Source: Planotetraspora silvatica (lineage in GTDB: Bacteria; Actinomycetota; Actinomycetes; Streptosporangiales; Streptosporangiaceae). Taken from it: a stretch of 64,000 nt of DNA. The translations under genes were made by a program, and so were the position numbers. Shown piece after piece: positions 57,987 to 64,000 of this stretch. The stretch covers positions 62,001 through 126,000 of the forward strand of contig NZ_BOOQ01000005.1 of the NCBI RefSeq assembly GCF_016863315.1. The letters run 5' to 3'. Position 1 is the stretch's first letter; every line of letters begins with the position of its first letter. The notes below the pieces were generated by a model. The model saw nothing but the letters and a program-made list of their open reading frames with translations. It was not told where the DNA came from and searched no databases.

Positions 57987-58640
57987 ACGATCTCTATGGA
58001 GCGGATGGGCAAGCCGAAGCTCCGCGGCTGGCTGCACGCGGGCGCCGTGCCCGCGACGCTGGTGGGCGGATTCGTGCTGGTGGCCCTCGGGCCCACGTTG
58101 CAGGCCAGGCTGGCCGCGGTGGTCTACGCGATCACATCCGGCCTGCTGTTCGGCGTCTCCGCGGCCTATCACCGGGGCAGGCTCTCCCCGGGTGTCGAGG
58201 AGGTGCTGCGCCGGTTCGACCACGCCAACATCTACCTCGTGATCGCGGGCACCTACACCCCCTTCGCGGTGCTCGCCCTGGACGGGATCGCCCGGGTGGC
58301 CGTGTTGTCGGTCATCTGGGTGGGCGCGACCGTCGGGGTGCTGTTCCGCGTGTTGTGGCTGCGGGCCCCGCGCTGGCTCTACACGGCGCTCTATATCGGC
58401 CTGGGCTGGACGGCCATGTTCGTCATGCCGCAGTTGTTCGCGGGGGCGGGTGTCGCCGCGGGGATCCTGGTCCTCGCCGGCGGCCTGCTCTACTCGGCGG
58501 GGGCGGTCGTGTACGGCCTGCGCCGCCCTGACCCATCGCCCCGGTGGTTCGGCTTCCATGAGGTCTTCCACGCCTTCACGATCGCCGCCTACGTCGTCCA
58601 GTACGTGGCGGTCTCCCTGGTCGTGTACGCCGCCGTCTGA
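57981..58640 (+). CDS. Hemolysin III / TrhA (PAQR) family membrane protein
   Basis: 219 residues from GTG 57981 (ATG 57996 alternative). Seven helices with PAQR histidines in SAAYHRGR, RRFDHANIYLVIAGTYTPFA and WFGFHEVFHAFT (zinc-site H, D, H, H). Bacterial TrhA/PAQR proteins affect membrane fluidity and lipid homeostasis. Tight control by a lipid-sensing TetR regulator is suggested by the repeat over its start. Confidence 0.9.
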   Translation: MTTISMERMGKPKLRGWLHAGAVPATLVGGFVLVALGPTLQARLAAVVYAITSGLLFGVSAAYHRGRLSPGVEEVLRRFDHANIYLVIAGTYTPFAVLALDGIARVAVLSVIWVGATVGVLFRVLWLRAPRWLYTALYIGLGWTAMFVMPQLFAGAGVAAGILVLAGGLLYSAGAVVYGLRRPDPSPRWFGFHEVFHAFTIAAYVVQYVAVSLVVYAAV

Positions 58641-58804
58641 TCGGGGCCTCGTGATCCATGCCGCCTGTTCGCAGGTCGGGGCTTGCCTCGGACGCGCCTG
58701 CTGGCGAAAAATGTTCTCCTAAGGGGATAGTTTTGTGGAAACTGTTCACAGCTACCGCCCGGTATGAGGGAATTGTGTTGGTCCCGACGTAATGCGGAGG
58801 CGGC

Positions 58805-60091
58805 ATGGATCCCAGCGCTGTACACGACGGCCTCGCCCGGCACCTGCTCGTCGACGGTTACCGGCTGGTGCTCGACCTCGACAGGAGTGCGGGGTCGTGG
58901 CTGGTCGACGTCCGCGACGGTAGAAGGTATCTGGACTTCTACACGTTCTTCGCGTCGTCTCCCCTGGGGATGAACCCCTTCGCCGCCGACCCCGAGTTCC
59001 TGGCGCTGCTCGGACGGGTGGCCGCCAACAAGCCGGCCAACTCCGACCTCTACACCGTCCATCTCGCCGAGTTCGTGGAGACCTTTCAGCGGGTGCTGGG
59101 CGATCCCGAGTTGCCCCACCTGTTCTTCGTCGAGGGCGGCGCGCTGGCCGTGGAGAACGCCCTCAAGTGCGCCTTCGACTGGAAGAGCCGGTGGAACGAG
59201 GCCAACGGCCGCCATCCCGGTCTGGGCACCAAGGTCCTCCACCTGACTCGCGCCTTCCACGGGCGCAGCGGCTACACGCTCTCGCTGACCAACACCGACC
59301 CGGTGAAGACCGACCGGTTCCCCAAGTTCGGCTGGCCCAGGATCGATGTGCCCGCGATCCATTTCGGTGACGTCGAGAACGCCGAGGAGCGGGCCCTGTC
59401 CCAGGCGCGTGAGGCGTTCGAGCGGTTCCGCCACGACATCGCCTGCTTCATCGCCGAGCCGATCCAGGGTGAGGGCGGGGACAACCACATGCGTCCCGAG
59501 TTCCTGCGGGCGATGCAGGCGCTGTGCCACGAGAACGAGGCGCTCTTCGTCCTCGACGAGGTGCAGACCGGTGTCGGCCTCACCGGCACGCCGTGGGCCT
59601 ACCAGCAGCTCGGCCTGGCCCCGGACATCGTGGCGTTCGCGAAGAAGGTCCAAGTGGGCGGCATCATGGCCGGCCGCAGGGTCGATCTCGTCCCCGACAA
59701 CGTCTTCGCGGTGAGCGGGAGGATCAACTCGACGTGGGGCGGCGGGCTCGTGGACATGGTCCGATCCCGCGGGATGCTGGAGATCATCGAACGCGACGGG
59801 CTGATCCCGCGGGCGGCGATCCTGGGGGAGAAGCTGCTCGGCGCGCTGCGCGGGCTCGAGGCCGAGGGGCTCGTGACGAATGCCCGGGGACGCGGCCTGA
59901 TGTGCGCGTTCGACGTGCCCGACCCCGGCGGGCTGGTCGACCGGCTCCGGGAGGACGAGGCGATCCTCGTGTTGTCCTGCGGGGACAGTTCCGTCCGGCT
60001 ACGCCCTGCCCTGTCCGTCCAGCCCGAGGAGCTGGAGTACGGACTGGCGGGCCTGCGCAACGCCCTGACCCGGGTCTCGGTCGCTCCCTGA
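58805..60091 (+). CDS. lat: L-lysine 6-transaminase
   Basis: 428 residues, class III PLP aminotransferase. The PLP lysine is in DIVAFAKKVQVGGIMAG (~280), with ALFVLDEVQTGVGLTGTPWA before it and the lysine-aminotransferase-type HLFFVEGGALAVENALKCAF near 105. Full length for Lat. It converts lysine to alpha-aminoadipate semialdehyde, used for catabolism or as a beta-lactam precursor; no beta-lactam synthesis genes are visible. The 58690-58760 stretch before it is AT-rich and probably the promoter. Confidence 0.92.
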   Translation: MDPSAVHDGLARHLLVDGYRLVLDLDRSAGSWLVDVRDGRRYLDFYTFFASSPLGMNPFAADPEFLALLGRVAANKPANSDLYTVHLAEFVETFQRVLGDPELPHLFFVEGGALAVENALKCAFDWKSRWNEANGRHPGLGTKVLHLTRAFHGRSGYTLSLTNTDPVKTDRFPKFGWPRIDVPAIHFGDVENAEERALSQAREAFERFRHDIACFIAEPIQGEGGDNHMRPEFLRAMQALCHENEALFVLDEVQTGVGLTGTPWAYQQLGLAPDIVAFAKKVQVGGIMAGRRVDLVPDNVFAVSGRINSTWGGGLVDMVRSRGMLEIIERDGLIPRAAILGEKLLGALRGLEAEGLVTNARGRGLMCAFDVPDPGGLVDRLREDEAILVLSCGDSSVRLRPALSVQPEELEYGLAGLRNALTRVSVAP

Positions 60092-60092
60092 C

Positions 60093-60113
60093 CCCGGTGC
60101 GGTGACCACCGGG
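60093..60113. terminator. Hairpin between convergent genes
   Basis: CCCGGTG/CACCGGG, 7-bp stem and 7-nt loop, directly after the lat stop and before the convergent LuxR gene end. Confidence 0.45.
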
Positions 60114-60135
60114 ACGAGGGGGTGACGGGGCGTTC

Positions 60136-60357
60136 TCATGCCTCAGGGTCGGTTCCGCCGAGCCAGCGCCCGATCGCCGTGACGCGCGATGCGACGCCGA
60201 GCTTGGCATAGATGCGGTTGACGTGGTTCTTGACGGTCTTTTCGCTGAGGAACAGGCGCTGGGCGATCTCGCCGTTGGAATGACCGGTGGCGATCAGGTC
60301 CATGACCTCGGTCTCCCGTTTGCTCAGTCCCATTCCCGTGCGGTCGTCGACTCTCAT
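60136..60357 (-). CDS. Stand-alone LuxR-type HTH protein
   Basis: Only 73 residues, consisting of a GerE/Lux[44 protein letters not shown] then [16 protein letters not shown]. No receiver or sensor domain and no upstream frame extends it. It may be an intact tiny regulator, as seen elsewhere in actinomycetes, or the remnant of a response regulator. No clear ribosome site. Confidence 0.75.
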   Translation of the reverse strand: MRVDDRTGMGLSKRETEVMDLIATGHSNGEIAQRLFLSEKTVKNHVNRIYAKLGVASRVTAIGRWLGGTDPEA

Positions 60358-60502
60358 CCGGCCTCCGAGTCAAAGATCGCCGAGGCCCCCCGCCCATCCG
60401 GCGTTGCGGTCGTCAGGTGAGCATAACTCGCAATATCTACCTTTGGGGGCAATGTTCGCTGACTTGCTCGCGTCAGTCGCATGATCTGCCGCAAGCGCGC
60501 AA

Positions 60503-60540
60503 ACGGGAAAGGCCGGTCCGTGAGGACCGGCCTTTCCCGT
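60503..60540 (-). terminator. Terminator of tRNA-His
   Basis: A perfect stem of 17 bp (ACGGGAAAGGCCGGTCC and complement) with a GTGA loop, immediately downstream of the minus-strand tRNA. Confidence 0.8.
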
Positions 60541-60545
60541 ACTGG

Positions 60546-60619
60546 GGTGAGTGATGGGACTTGAACCCACGACATCCAGGACCACAACCTGGCGCTCTGC
60601 CAGCTGAGCTACACCCACC
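60546..60619 (-). tRNA. tRNA-His (GTG)
   Basis: Complete cloverleaf read on the minus strand. Acceptor GTGGGTG/CACTCAC (one G-U pair) with the extra G-1 opposite C73 that marks tRNA-His, D arm GCTC/GAGC, anticodon stem CCAGG/CCTGG with loop TTGTGGT (anticodon GTG), T arm GTGGG-TTCAAGT-CCCAT. It lies downstream of orn, as in many actinomycetes. Confidence 0.97.
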
Positions 60620-60697
60620 ATGTCCGCCGTCACGGCGTACGAGAAAAGTGTAGCGGTATTCGGGAGCATCGCGCTCCATCCCGCGATCAGGTCGCGG

Positions 60698-61294
60698 TCA
60701 CGTCGCGGAGATCGCCTCGGCCACCTCACGCGCGGTCGCCGAGTCGGGGCCGGGCTGCGGCACGAACACGGCGGCGCGGTAATAACGCAGCTCACGGATG
60801 CTCTCGATGATGTCCGCCAGAGCCCGGTGCCCGCCCTGCTTCTCAGGCGAGGCGAAGTAAACCCGGGGGTACCACCGCCGGGCCAGTTCCTTGATCGAGG
60901 ACACGTCGATCATCCGGTAGTGGAGGAAGGAGTCCACGCCAGGCATGTCCCGCGCGATGAACGAACGGTCCGTCGCGATGGAGTTGCCGCACAGCGGAGC
61001 CTTCTTGGGGTCGGCGATGTGGCCGCGAATGTAGTCGAGCACGATCGACTCGGCCTCGGCGAGCGTCACGCCGCCGGCGAGCGCCTGGAGGAGCCCTGAG
61101 GCGGTGTGCATCTCCCGGACGACGTCCGACATCTGCCCCAGCGACTCCGGCGGAGGCTTGATGACGACGTCGACACCCTCGTCCAGCTGGTTCAGCTCGC
61201 CGTCGGTCACCACACAGGCCACTTCGACGAGCGCGTCACGGCCGAGGTCGAGCCCGGTCATCTCACAGTCGATCCAGACCAGCAGGTCAGTCAT
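60698..61294 (-). CDS. orn: Oligoribonuclease
   Basis: 198 residues, DEDDh exonuclease. ExoI is [20 protein letters not shown] (D9/E11 region), Exo[17 protein letters not shown], Exo[17 protein letters not shown] with the catalytic histidine. It degrades 2-5-nt RNAs and pGpG to nucleotides. The C-terminal tail is short. It sits between tRNA-His and a DUF2510 gene. Confidence 0.96.
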   Translation of the reverse strand: MTDLLVWIDCEMTGLDLGRDALVEVACVVTDGELNQLDEGVDVVIKPPPESLGQMSDVVREMHTASGLLQALAGGVTLAEAESIVLDYIRGHIADPKKAPLCGNSIATDRSFIARDMPGVDSFLHYRMIDVSSIKELARRWYPRVYFASPEKQGGHRALADIIESIRELRYYRAAVFVPQPGPDSATAREVAEAISAT

Positions 61295-61315
61295 GGAACC
61301 AGCGTAGTAGTGCGG

Positions 61316-62314
61316 TCACCGGGCTTCGAGCGAGTCCAGCACCCGGTTGAGCACCGATTGGTCGAGATTGTCCGGGACGGACATGTAGAGCATGGACGGA
61401 CGCCGGTCCTGACCCCGGTCGACCAGCACGAACGCGCCCTTCTCCGACTTCCACTTCCAGCCGTTGGCCGCGGACTCCTTCGAGAAGTCCATTTCGAACT
61501 CGGTCACCCAGGCCTTGTGGCCGCTGACCTCCAGGGCCTCGTTGCGGAGGATCTTCCGTTCGTGCTGAGGCGCGTAGAACAGGGGCTCATAGCCCACGAC
61601 CATCGCGGTGACCGAGGTGCGAAGATCCTGCGGCCCGCCGTACGGAAGGACCTGCGGCAGTTGTGCCGCGTAGATCGAGCCGACCCAGTCGCCGCCGTTG
61701 CCGTCGTAGTTCTGCTGGGACACGGCGCTGTAGCCGCTCGTCCAGAGCGGGACCTGCGGATTGTCCGGGTTGTTGATCTCGGCGGACTTGGGCACCGTCC
61801 ACGGTTCGCCGGGGAAGGCGTAGGACAGCCCCGTCGTCGGGTCGGTGATCCGGTCTCCCGACGGCTGGGGGAGTTCCGCGAGCGGAGCCGCCGGGGACGG
61901 GCTCGGGGGGACGATCGAGTCGAGCGGCGCGCTCGGGACCACCTCGTCCGGCCGGGACGCCGTGATGCCGGAGCGGTTGTTCACGAAGATCACCACCGCG
62001 CTGATCGCGATGACGACCGCCACCATGGCGGCGATTCCCCCGACGATCCACGGCCAGACCGGTGCGGTCTTCGGCTGCCGCCCGAAGGCGGGCGCGGGAA
62101 GGGGAGGCTGCCCCAGGTGCCCCCATGCCGGTTGCTCCGTCCGCAGCGGCGCTCTCAGCGGCGCGGTCTGGGCCGGCTGGTCAGGAGGTGGCGCGGTCTC
62201 CTGCGTGTAGGTGTCCCGGGGATGCGTGGCATCCGTCCACTGGGAGCCGTCCCACCAACGCAGTTGGGGAGATCCGTATGGGTCGGGATACCAACCGGCG
62301 GGGGTCGTCGTCAT
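61316..62314 (-). CDS. DUF2510 membrane protein
   Basis: 332 residues. The N-terminal DUF2510 motif PAGWYPDPYGSPQLRWWDGS then QWTDATHP is followed by a Pro/Gln-rich linker and one membrane helix (~92-112). The extracellular domain of ~200 residues contains DRITDPTTGLSYAFPGEPW and QNYDGNGGDWVGSIYA. DUF2510 proteins are membrane-linked and often found near type VII or signalling genes; no specific function is known. It ends 9 bp from the pseudokinase gene and is probably co-transcribed. Confidence 0.85.
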   Translation of the reverse strand: MTTTPAGWYPDPYGSPQLRWWDGSQWTDATHPRDTYTQETAPPPDQPAQTAPLRAPLRTEQPAWGHLGQPPLPAPAFGRQPKTAPVWPWIVGGIAAMVAVVIAISAVVIFVNNRSGITASRPDEVVPSAPLDSIVPPSPSPAAPLAELPQPSGDRITDPTTGLSYAFPGEPWTVPKSAEINNPDNPQVPLWTSGYSAVSQQNYDGNGGDWVGSIYAAQLPQVLPYGGPQDLRTSVTAMVVGYEPLFYAPQHERKILRNEALEVSGHKAWVTEFEMDFSKESAANGWKWKSEKGAFVLVDRGQDRRPSMLYMSVPDNLDQSVLNRVLDSLEAR

Positions 62315-62323
62315 ATGGCCACA

Positions 62324-63730
62324 CTAGTGAACTTGGCATTTGTACAGAAAGCTGGCTTTACCCTGTACGGCCTTCCCCGAGGTGGTGGGGGACAGGACGC
62401 GGAGGGTGGCGGTGCCCTTGAAATTCGACGACTCCCCGCTGACCTTCCAGTGCAGGGGAAGCTCGACCGAGGTGGAGCCGGAGAGCACGCGCAACTGCTG
62501 CTCGGCCAGCTTCTGCCCGTCGCTGCGGAGCCAGACGTAGCGGATCGAGCCCTCCCCGCCGTTCGTGGTCACCACACCCACGATGTTGGCCGTGCCATCG
62601 CAGGTCAGAGTCTTCTTCGGGCCGCGGACGTCCACCTTCTCGACCGCGACGGCCAGTCCCGGCGACTGACGCAGCCACAGGATGCCGGCCGCGATGAGGA
62701 CCGCGAGCAGGATCGTCCCCGCCCACGCCGTCGCACGCCGCCGGCCGCGCCGCGGCGTCCCGCGTGATCCCTTCTGCCCGTGCAGCGTGGCCATCTGGTC
62801 CTGCCCGGAGCGCCAGATCCGCTCCGCCGTGTTCCCCGGGTTCTCCGGGTCCTCCGTGGGCACCCCCGGCCCGAAGCGCATCATGACGTCGCTCTCGGGT
62901 GCGGGCCGCGCCGGCGGTGCCGTACGGGCGGAGCCGGTGCGGTCGGCGTGCAGCAGCGTGACGATCTGGCCGGGATCGGGCGCGGGGGGCGCGGGAGAGG
63001 TCGGGACGTCGGCCGCGGACCATCGGTGCAAGGTCTCCACGAGCCGGTCGCGCGTCGTGAATCCGGGTGGCAGGACGTCGCGGCCGGCCAGGAGGGTGTC
63101 GCGCGCGTAGGCCAGCCCGCCCGCCGAGGCCGCCGCGGCGGCCCGGTCGAAGAGCCGTGCCGCGTCGCCGCCCGCCCAGCTCGCCGACAGCGTGCGGGCG
63201 AGCGCCGCCCAGGCGGCGATGTCACGCTCCACAGGTGGGGACTCTCCGCGCGCCGCGGCCAGCAGGCCGCGCTCCGCGAGCATCGCCGAGCCGTCCTCGG
63301 CGATCACCACCGTGCCGGGGTGCAGGGCGCCGTGGGTGAGGCCCGCGGCGTGCAGGGACAGCAGGGCCTGGGCGATCTCGACGAGGATCGTTCCCGCGCT
63401 GCCGGAGTCCGGTCCCCCGCCGCCGGCGAGGAGGTCGGCGACCGTCGGCATCGCCCTGCGGGAGGTGATCAGCCAGACCTCTCCCCGCGCGGTGACGAGA
63501 TCGGCGACGGGAAGGAGCGAGGACAGGCCGCTCAGCAGGAGCCGCCGGTCGGCGCTCACCGCGGAGACGAGCCGCTCCCTGGCGTCCGGCGCGGCCACCG
63601 CCCGGGGGTCGAACCTCAGGACCCCGGACGGCACGCCGTCAGGTGAGATCGCGTCGTTCCAGGTGCCGAGCTCGCTGATCCGCGTCCGGCCGGTGAGCCG
63701 GTACCCCGAGATGGTCGCGCCGTCGTGCAT
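62324..63730 (-). CDS. Membrane pseudokinase with extracellular domain
   Basis: 468 residues. The N-terminal ~250 residues have a serine/threonine-kinase-like fold but lack the key residues: no glycine loop or VAIK lysine (PSGVLRFDP), the HRD loop is HGALHPGTVV and the DFG position reads AERGLL. One helix (~335-357, TAWAGTILLAVLIAAGILWL) leads to a C-terminal beta domain of ~110 residues with two cysteines (LTCDGT, LYKCQVH). It resembles MviN-associated or other pseudokinase scaffolds that bind forkhead-associated or secretion partners. Part of an operon with the genes on both sides. Confidence 0.8.
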   Translation of the reverse strand: MHDGATISGYRLTGRTRISELGTWNDAISPDGVPSGVLRFDPRAVAAPDARERLVSAVSADRRLLLSGLSSLLPVADLVTARGEVWLITSRRAMPTVADLLAGGGGPDSGSAGTILVEIAQALLSLHAAGLTHGALHPGTVVIAEDGSAMLAERGLLAAARGESPPVERDIAAWAALARTLSASWAGGDAARLFDRAAAAASAGGLAYARDTLLAGRDVLPPGFTTRDRLVETLHRWSAADVPTSPAPPAPDPGQIVTLLHADRTGSARTAPPARPAPESDVMMRFGPGVPTEDPENPGNTAERIWRSGQDQMATLHGQKGSRGTPRRGRRRATAWAGTILLAVLIAAGILWLRQSPGLAVAVEKVDVRGPKKTLTCDGTANIVGVVTTNGGEGSIRYVWLRSDGQKLAEQQLRVLSGSTSVELPLHWKVSGESSNFKGTATLRVLSPTTSGKAVQGKASFLYKCQVH

Positions 63731-63771
63731 TTACCGCCGCCTCCGATGCCTTCGGGCAATCCTCTTCGCCG

Positions 63772-64000
63772 TCAGTGTGACGGAAACAGGCCGATTGTGA
63801 TCAGGACTGCCCCGAGAACTCCCGTCGGCACATCGCGCGGATCCTGCGAAGGCGGCTCGTCGTTCCCCGGCGACTCTCCGGTCCTGGGCGGAGCCTCGGT
63901 GCCGGGCGTCTCCGGGATGCCTCCCCGCGGAGGAGGCGAAGTCGGGTCCGTCGGCTTCGTGGGCTCGTCGGTTGTGGGCTTGGTGGGTTCCGAGGACGGG
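63772..64000 (-). CDS. Pro/Thr-rich C-terminus of an unidentified protein (partial)
   Basis: The last 76 codons of a gene that continues beyond the window. Minus-strand translation reads EPTKPTTDEPTKPTDPTSPP, then a Pro/Gly/Glu-rich linker and a hydrophobic end VPTGVLGAVLITIGLF with stop at 63772. This looks like a secreted or membrane protein with a Thr-Pro stalk and C-terminal anchor. It is 41 bp upstream of the pseudokinase start, same strand. Confidence 0.6.
   Translation of the reverse strand, partial: PSSEPTKPTTDEPTKPTDPTSPPPRGGIPETPGTEAPPRTGESPGNDEPPSQDPRDVPTGVLGAVLITIGLFPSH

Overview
The window is a 64 kb piece of a high-GC actinomycete chromosome. Codon use, GTG/TTG starts, GGAGG-type ribosome sites, roadblock/LC7 proteins, a DrrAB-type exporter, an NgcEFG sugar importer with DasR-type operators, L-lysine 6-transaminase and many one-component regulators (TetR, MarR x2, HxlR, LuxR) all fit the filamentous Actinomycetota. 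The Streptosporangiales are my best guess at order level, but the sequence alone does not fix the genus.

Layout. 1-1.65 kb: 3' part of a beta-propeller plus RTX-type calcium-binding repeat protein. 1.7-6.9 kb: an acyl-CoA catabolic operon (aminoglycoside-phosphotransferase-fold kinase, then three acyl-CoA dehydrogenases) ending against a convergent TetR gene. The same palindrome lies before the first gene and before tetR, so this looks like one small regulon. 7.1-14.5 kb: NERD membrane protein, MoxR ATPase/VWA pair, tRNA-Lys, HxlR with a divergent NmrA-type reductase, FMN reductase and DrrAB exporter. 14.4-19.6 kb: an unstable segment with an integrase 3' remnant joined to a truncated GntR gene, an EamA transporter, a hypothetical gene, a gene-poor stretch, a secreted I36-type inhibitor, and a second, more decayed copy of the drrB-end/int/GntR/EamA junction. 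19.6-34 kb: small regulators and hypothetical proteins, each with a striking operator: a MarR divergent from a receiver-like protein, and a ClpX-type zinc-finger/HTH protein behind two 19-bp palindromes. A Rieske oxygenase, a pseudo-M48 protein, a large LAL-type ATPase, a UvrA-like stub, a GNAT, a DHFR-like protein, an RlaP-type nucleotidyltransferase and a secreted SRPBCC protein follow.

33.7-44.9 kb: an RsbW-type ATPase, apparently frameshifted in a C8 run and preceded by a perfect TGGGAGCGCTCCCA box, then a quinone oxidoreductase, TenA, SRPBCC, phospholipase C, CapA, Dps, a broken and duplicated modA, a MarR/MFS operon and an alpha/beta hydrolase. 45.0-47.0 kb: a compact four-gene operon of three roadblock/LC7 proteins and one DUF4388/winged-helix protein, with no GTPase or kinase. 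This is the best candidate here for an undescribed system. 47.3-50.7 kb: DUF523, DUF4032 kinase-like protein and DUF885 metallopeptidase. 50.8-55.0 kb: class II aldolase divergent from ngcEFG, with two DasR-like sites and a 17-bp palindrome between them. 55.1-64 kb: pterin dehydratase, spermidine-synthase-like protein, transpeptidase PBP, TrhA/PAQR protein with a 49-bp inverted repeat over its start, L-lysine aminotransferase, orphan LuxR HTH, tRNA-His, orn, a DUF2510 protein, a membrane pseudokinase and the end of another gene.

Functional themes are acyl-CoA breakdown under TetR control, chitooligosaccharide/GlcNAc uptake under probable DasR control, a possible small-GTPase-type polarity or signalling module without its GTPase, and a recently rearranged integrative-element scar.
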